DNA of 16,523 nt from Emcibacteraceae bacterium (GTDB lineage Bacteria; Pseudomonadota; Alphaproteobacteria; Sphingomonadales; Emcibacteraceae), in assembly GCA_016763335.1 (NCBI GenBank), contig JAESUD010000091.1, forward strand, positions 1 through 16,523, read 5' to 3'. The notes beneath the pieces are model-generated. The model ran no database searches. It had not been told where the DNA came from and saw only the letters and a program-made list of their open reading frames with translations. The translations under genes were made by a program, and so were the position numbers. Positions within the stretch are counted from its first letter, which is position 1; each line of letters opens with the position of its first letter. Below are positions 10,141-16,523 of the stretch, piece after piece.

Positions 10141-10185
10141 TTTGATGTCTTCCTTTTTGTTTAAGAATGGTTCACATCCAGCATC

Positions 10186-10198
10186 ATTCTGCCAGAAT
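10186..10198. promoter_or_regulatory. Perfect 6-1-6 palindrome in the atpH leader
   Basis: ATTCTG-C-CAGAAT is a perfect inverted repeat with a one-base centre. It is flanked by and partly overlaps two direct copies of ATCATTC (10183–10189 and 10197–10203). It lies about 46–58 bases upstream of the atpH start, so it would fall in the 5' leader or just after the promoter. A dimeric regulator site is possible. The stem is too short-looped to be a convincing RNA hairpin. Function is not shown by the sequence. Confidence 0.3.
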
Positions 10199-10268
10199 CA
10201 TTCGTACGGTAAAAACAAATAATTTATAACCTGTTTTCCTTTTAAAACTCTCGTTTAAGAGAATTATT

Positions 10269-10298
10269 AACATACAAAAAACCGATATAAATTATCAA
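10269..10298 (-). promoter_or_regulatory. Candidate sigma-70-type promoter for the atp operon
   Basis: Reading the minus strand, TTGATA (10298–10293) and TATGTT (10274–10269) are separated by 18 bases. They match the bacterial consensus at 5 of 6 and 4 of 6 positions. Transcription would begin near 10262 and give a leader of about 120 bases that contains the palindrome at 10186–10198. Other AT-rich hexamers nearby could serve instead, so this is tentative. Confidence 0.3.
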
Positions 10299-10444
10299 TA
10301 GTCGGGCGATACCTAGCACAGTGTTATTGATACTGCAAGAAGGCAATTTGCGCTAATTAAATTTTTTCTATTTTTATAACAATAATCACCATGAATTCAT
10401 ATAAAATTTATCCTTTTACGCCATATTCACCGCATTATTTGAAG

Positions 10445-10472
10445 TTGTTATCCTGCACGAATATATTATAAT
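10445..10472 (+). promoter_or_regulatory. Candidate promoter for the asparagine-synthetase-like gene
   Basis: TTGTTA (10445–10450) and a perfect TATAAT (10467–10472) are separated by 16 bases. Transcription would start near 10479, giving a leader of about 55 bases before the ATG at 10534. This implies that the gene is transcribed on its own, independently of the atp and priA units, both of which run the other way. Confidence 0.5.
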
Positions 10473-10533
10473 GCCTTGAGATAAAATGAGAAATTCTAAT
10501 TGACCCGACTTTAAAAAAAAGTGAGAAACATTA

Positions 10534-12252
10534 ATGGGCGATTTCGTCTTATATAAGCGAAGTGCAGTCGATGAAAACAAGCATAATGCCATCATCGAAA
10601 CATTAGCCGCGCAGGGCTCAATAAATCCCCGAATTATCCAAGATGATTCTTATACCATCCTGTCATTTGAAAAAATAAATTCCCCTGTCGTAAACTTCGC
10701 AGAACATAATAACGGTGATTACTGTCTTTCAAGCGGTTGTTTCTTTTATAAAGGATTGAACGGCAAAAATGCCCTCGATTTATTTTTAAATGATTTTGTC
10801 CCCGAGCACTATTCCCCACATTCATTCATGGGAATATTTACACTTATCATAAAAAAAGCCGGGCGGTTATTTGTCGTCACTGACCCCATGGGTGCCTCGA
10901 GAATATTTCACAGTGATGATCAAACCATTTGGAGCTCATCATTTCTTGCCCTCGCCGAAAACATGTCCGGACTTAGCATTGATCCGCAAGGTGTCTATGA
11001 ATATTGCTTTCAAGAAGCAAATTACGGCAACACCACGCCGATAAACCAGATTAAAATGGCCGATAGTCTTAGTTATTTTGAACTATGCAAAGATGGCATT
11101 AAAGCCAAACCGAAAAATTTACCGATTAATTTTGAACTCTCAACTAAACCTTATGATGATTTAATTGAAGAACATAGCGCGCTTTTGCAAACCCAAATGC
11201 AAGATGTGGTTTCCTCTTACGGTGAAAAAATTGCCACCGCCCTTTCCGGCGGATACGATTCGCGGCTCATGCTTTCTCTTGCGAAAAGTACCGGCATTAA
11301 TCCAAACGTTTATGTTTATGGCCCGGACGGTAGCCCCGACGTTACGGTTGCGCGGGACATCGCTGCGGATGAAGGTTTTGAAATAAATCATATCAATAAA
11401 GCAAAATTTCCAAAACCCAGCCCCGAAGCATATGCGGATATTGTTAAAGACAATTATTATGCTCTCGACGGATTTCCTAACGAAAGTATTTTTGATTTTG
11501 GCGCCAATATGGCCACCCGCCGCGAACGCTCAAAAAATGGCACACTGGTTTTAAATGGTGGTGGCGGTGAAATTTACCGTAATTTTTTCTATCTACCAAA
11601 TCACAGTTATAACGTTGATGATTTGCTTGACGTTTTTTATACCCGCTACAGCACAGAATTTTGCACAACAGAATTTGTTGAGCAAACCTACCGCGAAAAT
11701 TTAAAAACTAAAATCATCAATGCGTTAGAACTTGATAGTGACCACCTGACCCGTACTCAGCTTGAATATGCCTATCCGGCTTTCCGGCTTCGTTACTGGA
11801 CCGCTAAGGATAACAGTAATAATAATCGCCTCGGCAGCTTCCTAACACCCTTTATTTGTTATGAAACCATAATGGCGACCCTTAAAATACCGCTTAAATA
11901 TAAAACTCACGGTAAATTTCAGGGCGATCTCATTAACCAAATAAACCCGGCCATGGCGTCTTATCTATCGGACTATGGATACCGATTTAATGAACCGGTT
12001 CCGTTTTCCAAAAAATTAAAAAATAACATGACCATATACCGCCCCGCGTGGCTCCGCCGGCGTAGTTACGCCATACAATATAAAATGGCAAAGCTGACCG
12101 TTCCTGAAACTTTGGCAGATAACTATCTAAGGCCTATCTTACCCGACACTCAATATATGGACCAATATTTCAAAATGGATGCGATTAGAGATGCGGCATT
12201 ACTCGGGCGGGTATTAACCCTTGAATATCTGTTTTCCCGCATTGCGGTTTAA
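10534..12252 (+). CDS. Asparagine-synthetase-like ATP-dependent amide-forming enzyme lacking the glutaminase Cys
   Basis: A 572-residue protein with the two-domain layout of class B asparagine synthetases. The N-terminal Ntn-hydrolase-like domain (about 1–190) ends in the FVVTDPMGASRIFHSDD and IWSSSFLALAE blocks. The synthetase domain follows (about 205–500). Its ATP-pyrophosphatase loop is intact as SGGYDS (238–243), and a glycine-rich NGGGGEIYR block (341–349) corresponds to the GEGSDE region of AsnB. The chain begins MGDF rather than MC, so the glutaminase nucleophile Cys2 is absent and ammonia from glutamine is not expected. Proteins like this (beta-lactam synthetase, lasso-peptide cyclases, and many homologs in polysaccharide clusters) adenylate a carboxylate and join it to another amine. 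The substrate here cannot be read from the sequence, and no partner gene is next to it. It has its own likely promoter, only a weak GTGAG ribosome site, and converges with priA with a 4-base overlap. Codon usage is not obviously foreign by eye. Confidence 0.85.
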   Translation: MGDFVLYKRSAVDENKHNAIIETLAAQGSINPRIIQDDSYTILSFEKINSPVVNFAEHNNGDYCLSSGCFFYKGLNGKNALDLFLNDFVPEHYSPHSFMGIFTLIIKKAGRLFVVTDPMGASRIFHSDDQTIWSSSFLALAENMSGLSIDPQGVYEYCFQEANYGNTTPINQIKMADSLSYFELCKDGIKAKPKNLPINFELSTKPYDDLIEEHSALLQTQMQDVVSSYGEKIATALSGGYDSRLMLSLAKSTGINPNVYVYGPDGSPDVTVARDIAADEGFEINHINKAKFPKPSPEAYADIVKDNYYALDGFPNESIFDFGANMATRRERSKNGTLVLNGGGGEIYRNFFYLPNHSYNVDDLLDVFYTRYSTEFCTTEFVEQTYRENLKTKIINALELDSDHLTRTQLEYAYPAFRLRYWTAKDNSNNNRLGSFLTPFICYETIMATLKIPLKYKTHGKFQGDLINQINPAMASYLSDYGYRFNEPVPFSKKLKNNMTIYRPAWLRRRSYAIQYKMAKLTVPETLADNYLRPILPDTQYMDQYFKMDAIRDAALLGRVLTLEYLFSRIAV

Positions 12253-14435
12253 TAAAAACTGTAAGGATCAATATCGATTTGTATTTTTACACCGCGGTGC
12301 CTTGGCATTTGATTAAGCCAGTGACGAATTTCATTTTGAATGCTTACATGTGATTTTGCCTTTAATAAAAAGCGATACCGATAATTACCGCGCAAATATG
12401 AAAGCGGTGCTGCAACTGGCCCAAGAACGGTAATATCCTTATGATGCGGCGCACATTTTGCCAATGTCTTGCATATAATTATAACATTATTTTTATCCGG
12501 TCCTGATAATATCAGCGAGGCCATTTTGCCGTATGGCGGTAAATCCTGCGCTTCTCTTGATGCTGCTTCCTGTTCAAGAAACTGGTCTCTATCCCCTGAA
12601 ATAAGCGCTTGAAGCACTGGATGTCCTGGTTGATAAGTCTGAAACATTACCCGACCGGGATGCTCAGCACGGCCCGCACGACCCGCCACCTGCTCAAGTT
12701 GTTGCCATGTGCGTTCCGCCGCCCTTGGGTCAGCGCCGGACATACCGAGATCCGCATCAATAACCCCCACCAAAGTCAGCATGGGAAAATGGTATCCTTT
12801 CGTGACAATCTGAGTGCCGACAATAAAATCTACCTCATGATTTTCAATACTTACAATCATAGCCTTGAGTGCTTTAGGGCTGGTAATTTCATCGCTTGAC
12901 ATAACGGCAAGTCTGGCCTCTGGAAATAACATTTGCAGCTCTTCAGCGACCCGCTCAACGCCCGGGCCACAGGCGACAAGGCTGTCTTCTTTTTCGCAAC
13001 TTGGGCAAACTTCCGGTTTTCTGATGTGAAAACCGCAATGATGACATTCAAGACGGTTAAATTTATTATGTTCAACCAACCACGCCGAACAATGCGGGCA
13101 TTCCATACGGTGGCCACATGAACGGCAGAGCGTAAGCGGCGCATAACCGCGCCTGTTTAAATAAAGTAACGATTGTTCACCGCGCGTATAATTTTCACTA
13201 AGTTCTGCCCGTAGCGGGTCACTAATCCATGTGCCAGACTTAAGTTTGTGAATACGCAAATCCAAACTCGACATTTCTGGAAGCTCGGCAGGGCCGTGAC
13301 GTTCCCCTAAATATAACCAGTCATATTTACCATTTTGCGCATTGATAAGCGTTTCAAGTGACGGCGTTGCCGACGCAAGAATAATCGGGCAATGTGATTG
13401 CACCGCACGCACCACTGCCATATCGCGGCCATTATACATGACCCCCTCATCCTGTTTAAAGGTTTGCGAATGTTCTTCGTCGACGATCACAAGTTTTAAG
13501 TTTTGCAGCGGTAAAAAAAGTGCGGACCGCGCCCCGACGATAACCCGCGCTTCACCGCGAATGGTCGCCCACCACGCACGCCGCCGTGCGGCAGGGGTCA
13601 TTTCCGAATGCCATATGACCGGCTCGGTACCAAACCGTTCTTTAAAGCGGTCAAGCCACTGTGCAGTTAAGGATATTTCCGGAACTAGTACAAGCACCTG
13701 CGCCGTTTCCTCGCTGAGCGCTTCGGCGATCGCCTCAAAATAAACTTCTGTTTTACCGCTGCCTGTCACCCCTTCAAGCAACACGGCTTTATATGTACCG
13801 CTTCGTTGTTGCAAAATTATATGATCCGCAGCATGTTTTTGCTCAGCCGAAAGTGTGGCCCGTTTTAAGGTCGTATCAGGTTTGATAAAGGCTTCTTCGC
13901 CGCTGACTTCTTGCGGCGTAAGCAACCCTAATTTGATCATGCCGCGAATAACACCTTCACCAACCGCCGCTATCTCGCACCATGTTTTAACCGCCATTGG
14001 CATATCGGCTATAGCAACATCAACCACTTTCTTTCTAACCTCAGTCATTTTATCCGGCAATTGGTTAGACAACCGATAGAAAATTTTCTTTTTCGGTTTA
14101 TCAAACTTGCGCGGCACACTGAGGGCCATTTTAAGAACGGAACCAAGCGGCGATACGGTATAACTCGCCACCCATTCAATAAATTCCTGAAGTTGCGCTG
14201 GCAGCGGCGGCAAATCCGCCTTTCTGATAACCCGTTTTAATTTTTCAATAGGTACAGTGCTGTTTTCCGGTGAAATTTCCCAAACCACGCCTTGCAATTC
14301 CCGCCCGGGCAACGGAACCGTGACAAAATCACCGACCCGTAGATGCATTTCATCATCTGCCAGATAATCAAGCACGCCGCCAAAAGGCAGCGGTAGTAAT
14401 ATTTGCACCCGTGTGCTTGGGAAAAGCTCTGACAA
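12249..14435 (-). CDS. priA: Primosomal protein N' (replication restart helicase PriA)
   Basis: A 728-residue superfamily 2 helicase that recognises stalled or repaired forks and reloads the replisome. The N-terminal 3'-DNA-end-binding domain is visible (RVQILLPLPFGGVLDYL, about 9–25). Walker A is GVTGSGKT at 222–229 and the DEEH box is at 319–322. Eight cysteines in four CxxC pairs (437/440, 446/449, 464/467, 477/480) form the two-zinc module. The C-terminal helicase motifs include VDFIVGTQIVTKGYHFP and QVAGRAGR. The start codon is TTG at 14435. An in-frame TAA lies directly before it, so no longer form is possible, and AAGG sits nine bases upstream. The next in-frame ATG would remove most of the N-terminal domain. 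The 3' end overlaps the convergent asparagine-synthetase-like gene by 4 bases. No clear terminator follows. Confidence 0.96.
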   Translation of the reverse strand: MSELFPSTRVQILLPLPFGGVLDYLADDEMHLRVGDFVTVPLPGRELQGVVWEISPENSTVPIEKLKRVIRKADLPPLPAQLQEFIEWVASYTVSPLGSVLKMALSVPRKFDKPKKKIFYRLSNQLPDKMTEVRKKVVDVAIADMPMAVKTWCEIAAVGEGVIRGMIKLGLLTPQEVSGEEAFIKPDTTLKRATLSAEQKHAADHIILQQRSGTYKAVLLEGVTGSGKTEVYFEAIAEALSEETAQVLVLVPEISLTAQWLDRFKERFGTEPVIWHSEMTPAARRRAWWATIRGEARVIVGARSALFLPLQNLKLVIVDEEHSQTFKQDEGVMYNGRDMAVVRAVQSHCPIILASATPSLETLINAQNGKYDWLYLGERHGPAELPEMSSLDLRIHKLKSGTWISDPLRAELSENYTRGEQSLLYLNRRGYAPLTLCRSCGHRMECPHCSAWLVEHNKFNRLECHHCGFHIRKPEVCPSCEKEDSLVACGPGVERVAEELQMLFPEARLAVMSSDEITSPKALKAMIVSIENHEVDFIVGTQIVTKGYHFPMLTLVGVIDADLGMSGADPRAAERTWQQLEQVAGRAGRAEHPGRVMFQTYQPGHPVLQALISGDRDQFLEQEAASREAQDLPPYGKMASLILSGPDKNNVIIICKTLAKCAPHHKDITVLGPVAAPLSYLRGNYRYRFLLKAKSHVSIQNEIRHWLNQMPRHRGVKIQIDIDPYSFY

Positions 14436-14550
14436 TTAACATGACCTTGGTGATTAAACATTTTAGCGCTACATTATCGCAATATACTCTTGCACTAAAG
14501 AAGAAATACAGGCACAAAAGACGAAATCATTTAATGAAGGACCCTAGAGC
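14436..14550. promoter_or_regulatory. Divergent promoter region between priA and the transaldolase gene
   Basis: This 115-base gap separates two divergent genes and must hold both start signals. On the plus strand TTGGTG (14447–14452) and TACATT (14470–14475) are 17 bases apart, and TATACT (14483–14488) is an alternative minus-10. On the minus strand GATAAT (complement of 14473–14478) is a possible priA minus-10 without a good minus-35. The opposing signals overlap, so the two promoters may interfere with each other. GAAGGA ends nine bases before the transaldolase ATG. Confidence 0.35.
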
Positions 14551-15207
14551 ATGAAATTTTTTATTGATACAGCAGAAATTGACGAGATCAGGCCCCTTGT
14601 TGAAACAGGTCTGGTGGACGGTGTGACAACAAACCCGTCACTCATTTTAAAATCCGGCCGCGATATTTTTGAGGTAACAAAGGAAATTTGTGATCTTGTC
14701 GATGGCCCGGTCAGTGCCGAAGTAGCCGCAACCGATTATGAAACCATGGTCAAAGAAGCCGGCGCGCTTTATGACATTGCGGACAATGTCTGTTTGAAAG
14801 TTCCCCTTACGCCGGACGGCCTTAAAACATGTAAATTTTTCGCAGATCAAGGAAGAATGGTCAATGTGACCCTTTGTTTCTCAGCGACGCAAGCGCTTCT
14901 CGCGGCAAAAGCTGGCGCAGCATTTATATCACCATTTGTTGGCCGCCTTGATGATATTGCCCATGACGGAATGGGACTTATCCAGGATATCCGCACAATT
15001 TATGACAATTATGATTTCAAAACTGAAATTCTTGTCGCAAGCACCCGCCATAACATGCATATTCTTCATAGTGCGCTCATTGGTGCAGATGTCGCGACCA
15101 TGCCACCAAAAGTAATTCATCAATTGTTTAAGCACCCTCTAACAGAAAGTGGTCTTGCCGCCTTTGTTAAAGACTGGGAAAAAACCGGGCAATCCATTAC
15201 GGACTAG
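14551..15207 (+). CDS. Small transaldolase (FSA/TalC-like family)
   Basis: A 218-residue single-domain aldolase barrel of the short transaldolase/fructose-6-phosphate aldolase family, acting in the non-oxidative pentose phosphate pathway in the cytoplasm. The N-terminus [16 protein letters not shown] and the [11 protein letters not shown] block are diagnostic. The Schiff-base lysine is K83 in CLKVPLT. Two positions said to separate true transaldolases from fructose-6-phosphate aldolases favour transaldolase: E57 (in SAEVAATD; Gln in E. coli FsaA) and F129 (in SPFVGRLDD; Tyr in FsaA). Genes of this kind are often annotated fsa or tal, so I leave the symbol blank. The ATG has GAAGGA nine bases upstream. 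It is divergent from priA and is followed after 3 bases by the DUF484 gene. Confidence 0.92.
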   Translation: MKFFIDTAEIDEIRPLVETGLVDGVTTNPSLILKSGRDIFEVTKEICDLVDGPVSAEVAATDYETMVKEAGALYDIADNVCLKVPLTPDGLKTCKFFADQGRMVNVTLCFSATQALLAAKAGAAFISPFVGRLDDIAHDGMGLIQDIRTIYDNYDFKTEILVASTRHNMHILHSALIGADVATMPPKVIHQLFKHPLTESGLAAFVKDWEKTGQSITD

Positions 15208-15210
15208 AAC

Positions 15211-15915
15211 ATGACTGGGAAAAAACAAAAAATTGATGAAGAATTTAACACCTCGGATGTGAAAAACTTTCTCAAACGCAATCCTGATTTTTTAATTGAA
15301 AATCCTGAACTTTTCAGCGTCCTTACGCCGCCGAACCGCACGGACGGCGAAGGCGTTGTTGATTTTCAGAAAATGATGATCGAAAAAATCAAAAGCAACC
15401 TCGAAGATCTTCAATATAGTCAGGGCCATTTAATTGATACCTCCCGCAATAACCTGACAACACAAGTTCAAGTTCATGAAGCCGTATTAAGACTAATTGA
15501 AATTGATGATATTGAACATATTGGCCATATCGTCACTCAGGACTGGGCCGATATGCTGCATATTGATGTGATCAGAATTTGCTTTGAACAAGATCATCCA
15601 ATTGCCCCACCGACATTTAAAGAAATTGCCCTTCTTCCAGAGGGGTGCGTTAATGAATATCTCGGCAAAGATGATATTATTCAACTGCGCGGTGATGTTG
15701 ATGTATCGGAAGATATTTTTGGCCCGGCAAAATCACTGGTCAAGGCAGAAGCGCTGATTAAAATCCCCGAAACAGAATATAACCCGCCGGGGATTCTCGC
15801 TTTTGGAAGTCGCGACGCCGACATGTTTTATCCCGGGCAAGGGACAGAACTACTTCGGTTTTTAGGAAAAACTTTTCATAAGTGCATGATCCGATGGTTA
15901 AAATTAAAGAATTAG
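15211..15915 (+). CDS. DUF484 family protein (GAF-like), linked to xerC
   Basis: A 234-residue cytoplasmic protein of the DUF484 family. The N-terminal block (VKNFLKRNPDFLIENPELF, residues 17–35) is the family hallmark. A probable helical stretch follows (about 50–95), and then a GAF-like sensory fold to about residue 230 (VTQDWADMLHIDVIRICF, GILAFGSRDADMFYPGQG). The biochemical role of the family is unknown. In both gamma- and alphaproteobacteria it commonly lies just upstream of xerC, as it does here. Its start is 3 bases after the transaldolase stop, and its last 22 bases overlap the xerC start, so the three genes are probably co-transcribed and coupled in translation. Confidence 0.9.
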   Translation: MTGKKQKIDEEFNTSDVKNFLKRNPDFLIENPELFSVLTPPNRTDGEGVVDFQKMMIEKIKSNLEDLQYSQGHLIDTSRNNLTTQVQVHEAVLRLIEIDDIEHIGHIVTQDWADMLHIDVIRICFEQDHPIAPPTFKEIALLPEGCVNEYLGKDDIIQLRGDVDVSEDIFGPAKSLVKAEALIKIPETEYNPPGILAFGSRDADMFYPGQGTELLRFLGKTFHKCMIRWLKLKN

Positions 15916-16523
15916 ATCACACCCTATATCCACAAATAACCCCACTCCTTAACCAGTGGCAAGACCATCTTATATCTGAAAAACGCGTTTCTAAACATAC
16001 CCATGATGCCTATATGCGGGATGTAGCGCGCTTTTTATCATTCATCGTAGAATATCTCGGCAAGTCTCTAACTAAAAATGATCTTGAGGAATTAAACCCC
16101 GCCGATTTCAGAAGTTATCTTGCGGCACGGCGGCGGGACGGCTTAACCCCCGCCAGTATGGCACGCGCGTTTAGCGCCGTTCGTGCCTTTTATAAATTTA
16201 TGCGAAGGTCGGGCATTTTAATAAATGATGCTATCAATGCCGTAAGCAGCCCCAAACTTAAAAAACGCCTGCCACGCCCTATCAGTGAAGAAGCTGCAAA
16301 ACGCGCCATTAACGAAGTTGGTGATTTTGCCGCCGACGCCGAACACGACTGGGTTGCACAGCGCGATATTGCCGTACTCACCCTGCTTTATGGTTGCGGG
16401 TTAAGGATTGCCGAAGCCTTAAGCCTCAACATGGGCGATCTTGATAAAGGGGATATCATGACGGTAACGGGCAAAAGAAACAAAGAACGCCTTGTGCCGT
16501 TGCTTCCCGCTGTAACAGAAGCA
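15894..16523 (+). CDS. xerC: Tyrosine recombinase XerC (3' end outside window)
   Basis: An open frame runs from ATG 15894 to the last base, giving the first 210 residues. It is a site-specific tyrosine recombinase of the XerC/XerD type, which resolves chromosome dimers at dif together with its partner. The N-terminal SAM-like core-binding domain is seen at about residues 14–110 (WQDHLISEKRVSKHTHDAYMRD, abbreviated here to its ends, and SAVRAFYKFM). The catalytic domain follows with DIAVLTLLYGCGLRIAEALSL, where R171 is the first catalytic arginine. A probable beta-hairpin lysine is K194 in TGKRNKERLVPL. The HxxR and Tyr motifs are beyond the window. It overlaps DUF484 by 22 bases in another frame. 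Naming it XerC rather than XerD rests on the DUF484 neighbour. Confidence 0.88.
   Translation, partial: MVKIKELDHTLYPQITPLLNQWQDHLISEKRVSKHTHDAYMRDVARFLSFIVEYLGKSLTKNDLEELNPADFRSYLAARRRDGLTPASMARAFSAVRAFYKFMRRSGILINDAINAVSSPKLKKRLPRPISEEAAKRAINEVGDFAADAEHDWVAQRDIAVLTLLYGCGLRIAEALSLNMGDLDKGDIMTVTGKRNKERLVPLLPAVTEA

Larger units (their letters stand above)
10141..10533. other. AT-rich intergenic region between atpH and the asparagine-synthetase-like gene
   Basis: These 393 bases hold no convincing gene. The longest plus-strand start I found by eye is ATG at 10391, which gives only 26 codons and has no ribosome site. The region must contain the divergent promoters for the atp operon (minus) and the asparagine-synthetase-like gene (plus). 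It includes a palindrome at 10186–10198 in the atpH leader and a short inverted repeat around 10248–10261 (TCTC/GAGA). No transposon ends or tRNA-like sequence were seen. Confidence 0.7.

Noticed and set aside
10248..10261. TCTC-GTTTAA-GAGA inverted repeat in the intergenic region, considered as an operator or terminator.
   Set aside because: Four-base arms in an AT-rich region are expected by chance, and there is no T-run or second copy nearby.
10391..10471. A 26-codon open frame (ATG at 10391) just upstream of the asparagine-synthetase-like gene, considered as a lasso-type precursor peptide.
   Set aside because: No ribosome site precedes it, its sequence has no leader/core pattern, and no lasso peptidase (B protein) or transporter is nearby. 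The likely promoter at 10445–10472 lies inside it.
12219..12232. GGGTATTAACCC short inverted repeat near the 3' end of the asparagine-synthetase-like gene, considered as a priA terminator.
   Set aside because: The stem is only about four pairs, with no following T-run on the minus strand, and it is inside a coding region.
10141..12252. The atpH–priA interval considered as a transposon or genomic island insertion.
   Set aside because: No transposase, terminal inverted repeats, target-site duplication or tRNA was seen. The extra gene can be called unusual in position but not mobile.
13342..13743. Plus-strand 133-codon open frame antisense to priA.
   Set aside because: It lies opposite conserved helicase motifs of priA, and its composition mirrors those codons.

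Overview
The window is a gene-dense, moderately AT-rich stretch of chromosome that looks alphaproteobacterial. Three things suggest this. The F1 ATP synthase genes (atpHAGDC) form an operon with no Fo genes attached, as is usual in that class. The ATP synthase sits next to priA, fsa/tal, a DUF484 gene and xerC. The envC–ctpA–divergent polysaccharide deacetylase–rppH series is also a familiar alphaproteobacterial order. These statements about gene order are from memory, not from a search. No rRNA, tRNA, CRISPR array, insertion sequence or phage gene was found.

Layout. (1) Positions 1–5162, plus strand: a closely spaced run that reads as one operon. It holds the 3' end of an EnvC-like murein hydrolase activator, the S41 peptidase ctpA, a membrane-anchored divergent polysaccharide deacetylase, the RNA pyrophosphohydrolase rppH, and two tandem genes for six-helix membrane proteins of unknown function that look like distant paralogs. 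(2) 5167–5194: a strong hairpin between the convergent operons, with a T-run on the minus-strand side, serving as terminator of the atp operon and perhaps of both. (3) 5221–10140, minus strand: atpC, atpD, atpG, atpA, atpH, all complete with intact nucleotide-binding motifs. (4) 10141–10533: AT-rich intergenic region carrying the atp leader with a perfect 6-1-6 palindrome, and a good promoter for the next gene. (5) 10534–12252, plus strand: an asparagine-synthetase-like protein that lacks the N-terminal glutaminase cysteine and lies between atpH and priA. (6) 12249–14435, minus strand: priA, starting with TTG and overlapping the preceding gene tail-to-tail by 4 bases. (7) 14436–14550: a divergent promoter region. 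(8) 14551 to the end, plus strand: a small transaldolase, a DUF484 protein and the first 210 codons of xerC, tightly packed as one operon and cut by the window end.

Most of the window is housekeeping: cell-wall remodelling, mRNA 5'-end processing, ATP synthesis, replication restart, sugar metabolism and chromosome dimer resolution. The parts without a ready explanation are the Cys-less asparagine-synthetase homolog and the pair of paralogous membrane proteins, one of which ends in a cysteine cluster. I see no convincing new multi-gene system.
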